Origin: Marinobacter manganoxydans MnI7-9
GTDB taxonomy: Bacteria; Pseudomonadota; Gammaproteobacteria; Pseudomonadales; Oleiphilaceae
DNA: 64,000 nt
Assembly (NCBI RefSeq): GCF_000235625.1
Contig: NZ_AGTR01000085.1
Coordinates: 186,001-250,000 of the forward strand
Direction: 5' to 3'
In this document: piece by piece, positions 17,064 through 24,560 of the stretch
Position numbering within the stretch: the first letter of the stretch is position 1
Layout: each line of letters starts with the position of its first letter
Notes under the pieces: generated by a model
The model's input: only the letters and a program-made list of their open reading frames with translations
The model's database searches: none
Told to the model about the DNA's origin: nothing
Position numbers and translations under genes: made by a program

Positions 17064-17079
17064 TGGCCCTGTTATTGCA
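17064..17079 (+). promoter_or_regulatory. Sigma-54 promoter of nasA
   Basis: TGGCCCTGTTATTGCA has TTGC and GG correctly spaced and differs from TGGCACG-N4-TTGCW at two positions. The predicted start is near 17090. The divergent stretch 16835-17063 between the nrt and nasA promoters shows no gene; only the weak NtrC-like site noted under the nrt promoter is visible. Confidence 0.62.
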
Positions 17080-17117
17080 GCCGGTAATGCGACTGTTCAA
17101 GACAACCTGATTCCATT

Positions 17118-17129
17118 GGCAAAGAAGCC
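17118..17129 (+). promoter_or_regulatory. Candidate ANTAR P2 hairpin competing with terminator (nasA leader)
   Basis: GGC[AAAGAA]GCC is a short stem with a six-base loop having A1 and G4. Its second half is the first arm of the terminator at 17125-17175. A P1-like hairpin CGGU[AAUGCG]ACUG (17082-17095) fits the loop rule but would lie partly before the predicted start; GUU[CAAGAC]AAC (17095-17106) is the downstream alternative. Confidence 0.5.
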
Positions 17130-17175
17130 CGCCCCTGATGCGCCTCCAAGGCATCCGGATTGGCGGGCTTTTTTT
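17125..17175 (+). terminator. Leader terminator of nasA
   Basis: AAGCCCGCC (17125-17133) pairs with GGCGGGCTT (17162-17170), with an inner GATGC/GCATC, and runs into seven T residues. It ends 20 bases before the nasA start codon, so it is an attenuator, not the end of another gene. Confidence 0.87.
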
Positions 17176-17195
17176 ATGAAACCCGAGGAGGTGCT

Positions 17196-19841
17196 GTGAC
17201 CGGTACCAACAAAAAACCGGCGACGGTTCAAACCACCTGCCCGTATTGCGGTGTGGGTTGTGGAGTGAGCGCAACGCCATCTGCGACCCGCGGGGATGAG
17301 GCACATCCGGCGAATCTGGGGCGCCTTTGCGTGAAGGGCTCTGCCTTACACGAAACGCTGACTCCTGATGGACGACTGTTGCGGCCTGTTGTTCACGGTC
17401 GTGAAAGTGCCTGGCCGCAGGCAGTGGCGGAAGTGGCCCGACGGATTCGTGAATCAGTGGCGCTTCATGGGCCCCGGTCTGTGGCCTTCTATCTCTCCGG
17501 TCAGTTATTGACGGAAGATTATTACGTGGCCAACAAACTCGCCAAGGGGTTTATCCGCACACCCAACGTGGATACCAATTCCCGCCTGTGCATGTCGTCT
17601 GCCGTTGCAGCCCATAAAAGGGCCTTTGGCGGGGATCTGGTTCCCGGCTGTTATGAAGACCTGGAGTTGGCCAACCTGTTGGTGCTGGCCGGCAGCAATG
17701 CGGCCTGGGCGCATCCGGTGCTCTATCAGAGAATGCAGGCTTCGGCGCGACCCGGTCGCCGGGTCGTAGTGATTGATCCCCGTAAAACCGCGACCAGCGA
17801 TCTGGCGGATTTGCATCTGGCCATCCGCCCCGGGACCGATACGGTGCTGTTCAATGGCTTACTGGTCTGGCTGGCCGACCAGCAGGCTGTTGATAATGGC
17901 TATCTGGAGGACCATTGTGAGGGTTTCGACGCCAGCCTCAGCGCTGCCAGAATCGCGGCACCCTCTTCCGAAGCGGTGTCCAGGATCTGTGAACTGCCGG
18001 TAGAAGATGTCATTGCCTTTTACCGATGGTTCGCAGAAGAACAGCGCACGGTGACGGCGTTCTCCCAGGGCATCAACCAGTCCTCAGCCGGCACCGATAA
18101 AGGCAACGCCATTATCAACTGCCATCTGGCCACAGGCCGGGTGGGAAAGCCCGGCGCCAGCCCCTTTTCCCTGACCGGCCAACCCAATGCCATGGGTGGC
18201 CGGGAAGTGGGTGGGCTGGCCAATACCCTTGCCGCTCATATGGATTACGACAGACCGGATGCCCGGGCCCGCGTGGCCCGGTTCTGGGAGACCGAGGCGG
18301 TCGCGGATGGACCGGGAATGAAAGCCGTCGACCTGTTCGATGCGGTTGAGCGGGGTGACATCAAGGTGTTGTGGATCATGGCCACCAACCCTGCGGTCAG
18401 TTTGCCGGAGACCCATCGTATCCGGCGGGCTCTGGACCTGTGCCCGACTGTCATTGTGTCTGATTGTGTCAGGGACACAGACACCGCTCGCCATGCGGAC
18501 ATCCTGTTGCCGGCGGCAGGTTGGGGTGAGAAAGACGGCACGGTTACCAATTCCGAACGCTGTATTTCCCGTCAGCGGCGCTTTCTGCCATTGCCCGGAG
18601 AGGCCCGGCCGGACTGGTGGATCGTCAGTGCGGTGGCCCGCGCCCTGGGACACCAGGCGGGTTTTGACTATGAGAAGCCCGCGGACATTTTCCGGGAACA
18701 TGCCCGGTTGTCGGGGTTCGAGAACGCCGGTCAGCGTTTCTTCGATATTTCCGGGCTGGCGGAGTTGAGCAATGAACAATACGAGTTGCTTGAGCCTGTC
18801 CAATGGCCGGTTACCGTGGCGGCGTCTGATTCCAGGCGACTGTTCACTGACGGTCGGTTTGCGACCGCCAACGGGCGCGCCCGCCTGATACCGATTGCCT
18901 CTCGATTACCGGCCAGGAATCCGAATGAAGCGTTTCCGTTGATCGTGAATACGGGCCGTATCCGGGACCAGTGGCACACCATGACCCGGACAGCCCGGTC
19001 CAGCCGGTTGCTGGCCCATCGCCCCGAGCCGTTCATTGAGGTGCATCCCGAGGATATCCGGGCGCTTTCCCTCAGCCCGGGGGCATTGGCAACACTGAAG
19101 AGTGCCCATGGGCACTTTGTCGGCCGGGTGCGCAGTGCGCCGGAGCAGCGGCGTGGTGAGGTGTTTGTGCCGATCCACTGGAACGATCAGTTCACCGGGC
19201 AGGGTCTGGCGACAGCGCTGACTGACAGCCTGGTGGACCCCATATCCGGGCAACCGGAGGCCAAGTATGGCCGTGCGACCCTCACCCACTGGCCTGCCCG
19301 TTGGTATGGACGTTTGCTGGTGCGACGGGATCGTCCAAAACGCTGGAAGGCAGACTACTGGGCCCAACAGGTTCTGCCCGATTGCGATAGCTGGATCGTG
19401 GCGGGGCAGTGCAAAATGGATTGGAAAAGTGCTGTGCCAGACTGGCTCGGCGGCCAGCCGCAGCTGGTGATGGAAGATGTCCGCGAAGGCCGCTTCCGGG
19501 CGGCGCGGTTGCGCAATGGTCAGTTGGAGGCGGTACTCATGGTGGATCGTGACGCGGCTGCCCTGCCATCCGTGGACTGGCTGGTCAGCTGCTTTAGTCA
19601 GCCAGAGCTCGACGAGGCGAGCCGGCGCGGCCTGCTGGCGGCAAAGGCCGTCGATGGGGATGATGCCGGCAACCTGGTTTGCAGCTGCTTCCAGGTTGGG
19701 GACCGACAGATTCAGCAGGCGATTGGGCGGGGTGCCAACAGCCTCGATGCCCTCGGCCGTGAGCTCAAATGCGGCACCAACTGTGGGTCCTGTCTGCCGG
19801 AGATACGGAGCCTTCTGGTTGCCGCTACCGAGGTGGTGTAA
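17196..19841 (+). CDS. nasA: Assimilatory nitrate reductase catalytic subunit
   Basis: Cytoplasmic molybdenum enzyme reducing nitrate to nitrite, about 881 residues. The N-terminal [4Fe-4S] ligands are CPYCGVGCGV and, further on, LGRLCVKGSAL. Molybdopterin domains follow (NVDTNSRLCMSSAV, LTGQPNAMGGREVGG, MATNPAVSLPET). The C-terminus has an added BFD-like [2Fe-2S] domain (LVCSCFQVGDRQIQQAI, CGTNCGSC), as in Klebsiella NasA. The start is GTG 17196 with GAGGAG five bases upstream. It is expressed alone behind an attenuator leader. Electrons probably come from the NasC-like protein, and the product passes to NirBD. Confidence 0.95.
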   Translation: MTGTNKKPATVQTTCPYCGVGCGVSATPSATRGDEAHPANLGRLCVKGSALHETLTPDGRLLRPVVHGRESAWPQAVAEVARRIRESVALHGPRSVAFYLSGQLLTEDYYVANKLAKGFIRTPNVDTNSRLCMSSAVAAHKRAFGGDLVPGCYEDLELANLLVLAGSNAAWAHPVLYQRMQASARPGRRVVVIDPRKTATSDLADLHLAIRPGTDTVLFNGLLVWLADQQAVDNGYLEDHCEGFDASLSAARIAAPSSEAVSRICELPVEDVIAFYRWFAEEQRTVTAFSQGINQSSAGTDKGNAIINCHLATGRVGKPGASPFSLTGQPNAMGGREVGGLANTLAAHMDYDRPDARARVARFWETEAVADGPGMKAVDLFDAVERGDIKVLWIMATNPAVSLPETHRIRRALDLCPTVIVSDCVRDTDTARHADILLPAAGWGEKDGTVTNSERCISRQRRFLPLPGEARPDWWIVSAVARALGHQAGFDYEKPADIFREHARLSGFENAGQRFFDISGLAELSNEQYELLEPVQWPVTVAASDSRRLFTDGRFATANGRARLIPIASRLPARNPNEAFPLIVNTGRIRDQWHTMTRTARSSRLLAHRPEPFIEVHPEDIRALSLSPGALATLKSAHGHFVGRVRSAPEQRRGEVFVPIHWNDQFTGQGLATALTDSLVDPISGQPEAKYGRATLTHWPARWYGRLLVRRDRPKRWKADYWAQQVLPDCDSWIVAGQCKMDWKSAVPDWLGGQPQLVMEDVREGRFRAARLRNGQLEAVLMVDRDAAALPSVDWLVSCFSQPELDEASRRGLLAAKAVDGDDAGNLVCSCFQVGDRQIQQAIGRGANSLDALGRELKCGTNCGSCLPEIRSLLVAATEVV

Positions 19842-20580
19842 GCGGGCTTAGCATCTGCACAGGCACTCTGTATCGCACCCCTTTCGAGTGCCCGATGCCG
19901 TCCACGGTGCAGGTCTTTCGATTGACCCGAATGATCTGCCCGTGCAGTTCCCGCCGGCCGGCACCAAAACGCACGGTATCGCCCACCTGCCAGTGGGCCA
20001 TCTGTTGCCTTGTGTCCACAGGCTCGAAGGGCGTATCCGGTAGCGCCAGACCCTGTTCCCTCGCCTCATCTGCCAGGGCCTTACGGGTCGCTTGCGCCGC
20101 CCCGTTCTCGTGCAACTCATCCAGAATGGTATAGAAATGGCGGTTGTGCACAGAGCCCCGATATCGCTGGCCGGCACTTTGCTGCAGGAGATGGGCAAAC
20201 TCGTGGCAGCAGGTGTGTGCCAACAGATTCAGAGTGCTCAGTTCCCCGCCAAAGTACCCCCGTTTCCGGATCTCTCGGCCTGACAGCCAGCCGCTCGCCG
20301 TCTCCGGCTGGTGCTTGGCGGCAATCATGCGGGCACCGTAGGTGATCAGGTGTTGCCCGTCTCGAGAATCGTAACGGTGATAGGTGGCCTGGCCGGACCC
20401 AACCCGGCAATGCAGGACGCTGCCCGGATTGCGTTCCCGGACCCATTGCTCCGCCGGTTGCCAGAGCCAGTCCCGGGTGACGGCGCACATGAGTTCGCCA
20501 AGGCTGATGGCGGTCTGGGTTGGTAGGGGCGTTTTCTGCAAACTTGGGTACCTGGCTACTTCACGGATGCGTAATACCAA
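19825..20580 (-). CDS. SprT-like zinc metallopeptidase-domain protein
   Basis: Protein of up to 251 residues with the zinc-binding HExxH motif in CCHEFAHLLQQ (about residue 123) and the SprT-like order: ITYGARMIAAK, GYFGGELSTLNLLAHTC, HEFAH, HNRHFYTILDELH. A small beta-rich tail (VGDTVRFGAGRRELHGQIIRVN) follows. The longest frame starts at TTG 20580; the true start may be TTG 20541 or ATG 20490, since there is no good ribosome site at the first. It overlaps nasA by 17 bp tail-to-tail. SprT-like domains also occur in SPRTN, a repair protease, but bacterial roles are not settled. Confidence 0.75.
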   Translation of the reverse strand: MVLRIREVARYPSLQKTPLPTQTAISLGELMCAVTRDWLWQPAEQWVRERNPGSVLHCRVGSGQATYHRYDSRDGQHLITYGARMIAAKHQPETASGWLSGREIRKRGYFGGELSTLNLLAHTCCHEFAHLLQQSAGQRYRGSVHNRHFYTILDELHENGAAQATRKALADEAREQGLALPDTPFEPVDTRQQMAHWQVGDTVRFGAGRRELHGQIIRVNRKTCTVDGIGHSKGVRYRVPVQMLSPLTPPR

Positions 20581-20702
20581 ACAAGCTTAACGTTCGAATT
20601 TACGGTTTGCTATGGTCTGGCTCGGCAATATTATGCGGTGGTACTGATTATCGACCTTGGGAAAGGTCCAGCAAAGCCGACACTTGAATGACCTATGCCA
20701 TT

Positions 20703-20748
20703 CAGACAAACTGTCACCATATATAAATAAGTGGTGACGATTTGTCTG
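20703..20748. promoter_or_regulatory. Inverted-repeat operator/promoter of the abiE pair
   Basis: CAGACAAACTGTCACCA (20703-20719) faces TGGTGACGATTTGTCTG (20732-20748), 16 of 17 positions pairing. The 12-bp AT-rich centre TATATAAATAAG could serve as the -10 region. AbiEi antitoxins repress their own promoters by binding inverted repeats, so this is the likely autoregulatory site. Its right arm overlaps the proposed TTG start of abiEi. The rest of 20581-20741 shows nothing else recognisable. Confidence 0.65.
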
Positions 20749-21362
20749 GCTCCGACTCCGCCCGATCTTCCAGGGCAAAACTCCAAACCATGTTCCGTCA
20801 ACGCGGCGGTCAGCTCCGCCTGACAGAAGCGCTGGCTCGGGGCTTTAGCCGGTACCAGTTCTATCAGCTTCGGGACGAGGGGCTGATTGAGCCGGTCAGC
20901 CGTGGCATTTACCGGCTGGCGGACCTGCCCTCAATAGAGAACCCGGATCTGGTGGCTGCCGCTACCCGTTTTCCCAATGCGGTGCTTTGCCTGATTTCCG
21001 CGCTGGCCTGGCACGACATTACTACACAGATTCCCCATCAGGTGCATCTGGCGGTGGAGCGGGATGCCCGTTTGCCGGTGCTGGATTATCCGCCGGTAGC
21101 CGGGTACCGGTTCTCCGGGCGGGCCTTTAGTGAAGGCATTGAACAGGTTGACGTGGATGCCATCACCCTGAACGTCTACAACCCGGAGAAAACCCTGGCC
21201 GACTGTTTCAAGTTCCGGAATCGAATCGGCATGGATGTGGTTCTGGAGGCGTTGGATCTATACCGCACCCGCAAAAACTTCCGTCCAGGAAAACTGATGG
21301 AATATGCCAGAATCTGCAGGGTCGCCAATGTCATGGCACCCTACTTGGAAGCCAAGCTGTGA
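20742..21362 (+). CDS. AbiEi-family antitoxin (type IV toxin-antitoxin)
   Basis: Antitoxin/autorepressor of about 206 residues. An N-terminal winged helix (RAKLQTMFRQRGGQLRLTEA, then GFSRYQFYQLRDEGLIEPVS) and the family motif RGIYRLAD lead into the C-terminal antitoxin domain (PDLVAAATRFPNAVLCLISA, NVYNPEKTLADCFKFRN). The start is given as TTG 20742 because the first helix would be broken by starting at ATG 20790. It precedes the nucleotidyltransferase toxin by 47 bp. In AbiE systems the antitoxin acts at the promoter and counters the toxin without a stable complex. Confidence 0.87.
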   Translation: MSGSDSARSSRAKLQTMFRQRGGQLRLTEALARGFSRYQFYQLRDEGLIEPVSRGIYRLADLPSIENPDLVAAATRFPNAVLCLISALAWHDITTQIPHQVHLAVERDARLPVLDYPPVAGYRFSGRAFSEGIEQVDVDAITLNVYNPEKTLADCFKFRNRIGMDVVLEALDLYRTRKNFRPGKLMEYARICRVANVMAPYLEAKL

Positions 21363-21409
21363 ACAGAATCATCCTGGCGATGGAATAAAAAGAGTGAAAG
21401 GAGATCACG

Positions 21410-22315
21410 GTGGCACAAAACACTGCTGCGTCCGTTCGGCAGAGATTGCTGAATAAGTCCCGGGAAGAAAAGCGTCGCTTTGATGAACTGCTGCAGTATT
21501 ACGCCATGGAGCGGTTTCTTTACCGGTTGAGTCAGTCGCCCCATAACCGCTGCTTTACCCTCAAAGGTGCGCTGATGTTCTGGGCAATGCAGGGGCCGAA
21601 CAGCAGACCGACACGGGATATCGATATGTCGGGCCAGACCAGCAATGATCCAGAGGCTATTCTGGCCCAGGTGGGCGAGATTATTGCGACTGAGGTGCCG
21701 GATGATGGCTTGCGATTTGATCCGGATACCCTGAAGGCGGAGACCATTACCGAAGATGCAGACTATCAGGGGCTAAGGGTGACCTTCAGCGGTTTTCTCG
21801 ACAACGCCAGGATTCCAATGCAACTGGACATTGGCTTTGGCGATCCCATATTTCCGTTCCCATCCTGGCTGGAGTTCCCGGGCTTGCTGGATTTTCCAAC
21901 TGCACGGATTAAGTGCTACACCCCGGAATCGTCGATTGCTGAGAAGTTCCAGGCGATGGTCAACCTTGGCGAACTGAACAGCCGGATGAAGGACTTTTAC
22001 GATATCTGGCTGCTTTCGCGTCAGCACGAGTTCCGGTTGGAAAATCTCGAGGGGGCGGTTGAGGGCACCTTCCGAAAGCGTGGGACAGCAATCCCTGAAA
22101 CCAGTCCCTTTTCTGCCGCTTTTATGGACAGCAAGCAACCACAGTGGCGGGCTTTCCGTAAGCGCCTTGGCCAAGAACATGTGCCAGAGGCTTTTTCGGA
22201 GGTAGTAGAGGCGGTGGTTGAGTTCCTCGGCCCTTTGATGCTGAGCAGAGACGTGGACGCGCCCAAGGAAATTTGGTGCCCACCCGGTCCATGGAGTCGG
22301 CAGGCTTATGGCTAG
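21410..22315 (+). CDS. AbiEii-family nucleotidyltransferase toxin
   Basis: Toxin of 301 residues with the nucleotidyltransferase fold (DUF1814). The motif with catalytic acids is RPTRDIDMSG (about residue 65), preceded by FTLKGALMFWAMQG; the later conserved block is SSIAEKFQAMVNLGELNSRM followed by KDFYDIWLLSR. Family members modify tRNA or other substrates with nucleotides, causing growth arrest, and several abort phage infection. The start is GTG with GGAG upstream. Its end overlaps the next small frame by 8 bp. Confidence 0.88.
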   Translation: MAQNTAASVRQRLLNKSREEKRRFDELLQYYAMERFLYRLSQSPHNRCFTLKGALMFWAMQGPNSRPTRDIDMSGQTSNDPEAILAQVGEIIATEVPDDGLRFDPDTLKAETITEDADYQGLRVTFSGFLDNARIPMQLDIGFGDPIFPFPSWLEFPGLLDFPTARIKCYTPESSIAEKFQAMVNLGELNSRMKDFYDIWLLSRQHEFRLENLEGAVEGTFRKRGTAIPETSPFSAAFMDSKQPQWRAFRKRLGQEHVPEAFSEVVEAVVEFLGPLMLSRDVDAPKEIWCPPGPWSRQAYG

Positions 22316-22424
22316 TCTTATTTCGGAAGACAGTATCAAGCAAGAACTTTTGCAGCGCTTGCAGCATATTTACGGCTCCAATGGGCTGGACCGTCATACC
22401 GAAAAGCTGGAAAACCTGACATAG
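22308..22424 (+). pseudogene. 38-codon gene remnant resembling a sugar phosphorylase N-terminus
   Basis: The frame starts ATGGCTAGTC, overlaps the toxin stop and runs 38 codons. Its centre IKQELLQRLQHIYGSNGLDR resembles the opening helix of GH13 sucrose/glucosylglycerate phosphorylases, which begin with a LxRLxxIYG segment. The frame then stops. I infer it is the stump left when the accessory insert or a deletion removed the rest of that gene. It could equally be a genuine short peptide. Confidence 0.35.
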
Positions 22425-22434
22425 ACAGCATAGA

Positions 22435-22893
22435 TCATTCGCGTGTTTTACTGACAGACAAAGAAGATAGAACTTCGCCGAACACGTCATCCTGAGTACT
22501 AATGGTAATCCATGAAGAAGGGTGTTCCGAGGTCGCGATAAATGCAGTGGTGTAGCCTTTGACGGTGACCGAGAAGCCGTAGGCGCTGCCACCCAAATCC
22601 AACTTTTTGACCTTACCAGAGTATTGTTGCGTTTCGTTAGATCCTTGCCGAACTTCGTCAACGGCCGTTTCAAAATCTGGGCTGGTTTCCATAGTCCTCA
22701 ACGAACCAACGATTGCTGAATCAAGCCAAAGTTGTGTTTCGAAAGGCTGCACTTCGATAGCATCAAACCGACTCTTACTGAGTTCGAACGTCAGATCGTT
22801 GGAGGTGCGAAACTCAATGGATGCCTGGTCAGTTACAGCACAACCTGAGACCAGGCTGGCCAAAACAATCCTTAAAATTATGAATCTTCTCAT
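22435..22893 (-). CDS. Small lipoprotein of unknown function (hcp operon, distal)
   Basis: A 152-residue predicted lipoprotein: a short hydrophobic leader ends in the lipobox LVSGC (Cys 18). The mature part is beta-rich and Thr/Ser-rich with no family I recognise; conserved-looking blocks are DLGGSAYGFSVTVKGYTTAF and HPSSWITISTQDD. It is about the same size as the lipoprotein upstream (22967-23416), and both share the plan leader, 'E-F/V-x-ELS', aromatic centre, C-terminal short beta strands, so they may be distant paralogues. Position after hcp makes a periplasmic immunity role possible but unproven. Confidence 0.7.
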   Translation of the reverse strand: MRRFIILRIVLASLVSGCAVTDQASIEFRTSNDLTFELSKSRFDAIEVQPFETQLWLDSAIVGSLRTMETSPDFETAVDEVRQGSNETQQYSGKVKKLDLGGSAYGFSVTVKGYTTAFIATSEHPSSWITISTQDDVFGEVLSSLSVSKTRE

Positions 22894-22966
22894 TACCGGT
22901 TGTATTTCGACGTAAAGCTGCTGGAAGGCTGCTGAATTCGGGACTCGGGTGAGTGGTAGCTATGCA

Positions 22967-23416
22967 TTATTCTGAAATCTTCGCGCCATTTATCCGCAAT
23001 GACGTTGAGCTTTCAACTGGGCCCTGGAAGGTAATAAGCGATTGAGCTTGGCCGTTCGGTACAATAAATACGGTTCTAAAGTCCCCCTGAACTACTCCAA
23101 ATACCTGAGCTTCGGGAATTTGCTCCATCCAAATTGGTTTACTTGAACCCTGATTGGCACTCTCAAAAAGCGTCGTTGAGGTGTCAATCGCTGAACTTGA
23201 GCTTACTGTACTTGGAATCTCCTCCGATCTGACAAAACCTACGACCCGGTTGTTTCTCAAAAATACAAGCTCGCCATCCCTCATCTTCACAGAGGAGAAC
23301 ATCTTTTCTGGTACTTCTATAGCTAGTTCGCTGTATGGTTGAATGACCAATGAAGATTGGGATGCGCAGCCGGAGAGAAGAAGTAAAAATGATAAAGCTA
23401 GGGCTATCCTTGCCAT
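22967..23416 (-). CDS. Small lipoprotein of unknown function (hcp operon)
   Basis: A 149-residue predicted lipoprotein with leader MARIALALSFLLLLSGC, lipobox LLSGC at residues 14-17. The mature part contains a Ser/Thr-rich linker (STVSSSSAIDTSTT) and a beta-rich C-terminal domain (EAQVFGVVQGDFRTVFIVPN). No known family was recognised. It starts 10 bp after the stop of the 118-residue gene, so the two are surely in one transcript. Asp at +2 is absent (the residue after Cys is Ala), so outer-membrane sorting is expected. Confidence 0.72.
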   Translation of the reverse strand: MARIALALSFLLLLSGCASQSSLVIQPYSELAIEVPEKMFSSVKMRDGELVFLRNNRVVGFVRSEEIPSTVSSSSAIDTSTTLFESANQGSSKPIWMEQIPEAQVFGVVQGDFRTVFIVPNGQAQSLITFQGPVESSTSLRINGAKISE

Positions 23417-23426
23417 GGTGGGAGTC

Positions 23427-23783
23427 TCATCTCAATGTCGTTTCGATAGAGGATCTGAACTGGCCAGAACGAACAGTTCGGCAAATCCAGCTTACCTTCA
23501 CTTCGTTCTGCAAAAAAGGTTTCCCTGCCTCGCGAATCAGGCGTAAAGCCCATTTTGTGATCCTGCGTGTTGGTCGTAGTAGGTCCTGTGGAGAAGGAAC
23601 AGCATCAACCCATCTACTACAATCGACGGTTTCCACGAGCATATGGGCGATAGCGCGCACGGTTTCTTCGGTTACGCTGCTTTCAGTGAATCCTGAAGCA
23701 ACAGAATGGCCGTAGAACGCCTTCATGATGGCTCTGATTTTATCAATGTCTTCGGCCGACAATTGACTATCCATTTTTTTCAT
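23427..23783 (-). CDS. Unknown 118-residue protein between hcp and lipoproteins
   Basis: Soluble protein with no signal peptide, predicted mostly helical (AEDIDKIRAIMKAFYG, EETVRAIAHMLVETVD). The C-terminal third is basic and short-stranded (RRITKWALRLIREAGK). I do not recognise the family. It is 44 bp downstream of hcp across a GC-rich hairpin and 10 bp before a lipoprotein gene. That order suggests a cargo, adaptor or effector linked to Hcp. The ATG at 23774 has GGATG upstream and may be the real start, giving 115 residues. Confidence 0.6.
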   Translation of the reverse strand: MKKMDSQLSAEDIDKIRAIMKAFYGHSVASGFTESSVTEETVRAIAHMLVETVDCSRWVDAVPSPQDLLRPTRRITKWALRLIREAGKPFLQNEVKVSWICRTVRSGQFRSSIETTLR

Positions 23784-23795
23784 CCCTGCAAAGGC

Positions 23796-23820
23796 AGAAG
23801 GACCCCTGCGGGGCCCTTCT
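23796..23820 (-). terminator. GC-rich hairpin after hcp
   Basis: AGAAGG-CCCC-TGC-GGGG-CCTTCT forms an 11-bp stem with one mismatch directly after the hcp stop. On the minus strand it is not followed by a T-run, so it may protect the hcp message or terminate only partly, lowering the genes behind. Confidence 0.5.
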
Positions 23821-23827
23821 GGCGTGA

Positions 23828-24346
23828 TTACGCCTCGATCGGCGAACGCCAGTCGTCAGCACCGGAAGTACCGGCAACGGCGTGCTCCCAGGTTACCTTG
23901 CGGTAGGACAGGGAAACGGTGACCAGCTGGGTGAAGTCGGCGTTGCCGGCGTCCTGGCAGTGGGGCATGTTGCAGTTGATGTCGATAATGGTCGCATCTT
24001 CGAGGATGGTGGAGAAAAAGTGCTCCTGCTTGCCCTCAACAGAGGTGCGGTACCACTTCAGCTCGACCTTGGGCAGCATCTCGCCGGAGGCGAGGGCGTT
24101 GTACATCAGCGGGGTGGCCTTGTTCAGGGCGGAGGTGAACTTGAACGGCTTGTGCACGCGCTGACCGGATGGCTGACCGGACTGGGGATCGGTCGGTACG
24201 GTAACAACGTGGCTGAATTCCTGCACCAGCACTTCGTCTTCGTGGCCTTCCACGTAGATGTTACCGACAGAATCGGACGTGAATGCGCCGGCGGTGATGT
24301 TGCCCTGGGTCTGGCCTTCGATGCTGATATAACAAGGAGTTGGCAT
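23828..24346 (-). CDS. hcp: Hcp, type VI secretion tube protein
   Basis: Hcp forms hexameric rings that stack into the T6SS inner tube and can carry small effectors. The 172-residue product opens MPTPCYISIEGQTQGNITAG and has HVVTVPTDPQSGQPSGQRVH and LLNKATPL-like KFTSALNKATPLM, all typical. ATG 24346 is selected by GGAG six bases upstream, although the frame is open further. No other T6SS structural gene is in the window, so this is an orphan hcp. Behind it come an unknown protein and two lipoproteins in the same direction. A sigma-54-like promoter lies 60 bp upstream. Confidence 0.93.
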   Translation of the reverse strand: MPTPCYISIEGQTQGNITAGAFTSDSVGNIYVEGHEDEVLVQEFSHVVTVPTDPQSGQPSGQRVHKPFKFTSALNKATPLMYNALASGEMLPKVELKWYRTSVEGKQEHFFSTILEDATIIDINCNMPHCQDAGNADFTQLVTVSLSYRKVTWEHAVAGTSGADDWRSPIEA

Positions 24347-24409
24347 AGTCTGCTCCATGACTTGTGAATGAATAGTGTCCCCGGGTGTTCCCTGGACGCG
24401 GACTTTCAT

Positions 24410-24425
24410 TACAAAGCCTGTGCCA
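24410..24425 (-). promoter_or_regulatory. Possible sigma-54 promoter of hcp
   Basis: Minus-strand TGGCACAGGCTTTGTA has the GG element and TTG correctly spaced, but T instead of C in the -12 GC. Predicted start is near 24399. Some hcp genes are known to depend on sigma-54. The rest of 24347-24560 shows no gene. Confidence 0.4.
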
Positions 24426-24560
24426 GAAGAGGAAATAGTTTTTAAAACAGTGGGTTATCTTTTTTCTCGGAGATGTCCCCGGCGGGCCAGGCAACCGCGC
24501 GCCCGAACGCCGGGCGAAGGATTGCTGGTGGGGCAAAAACTTGCTCGGGCAATACCCGCT

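Noticed and set aside
17082-17095. CGGU[AAUGCG]ACUG as the definite P1 of the nasA leader
   Set aside because: Loop fits, but it would begin before the start predicted from the sigma-54 promoter; left as one of two candidates.
16918-17304. Minus-strand frame across the nasA leader
   Set aside because: It runs through the leader, its terminator and the nasA N-terminus; no ribosome site or family.
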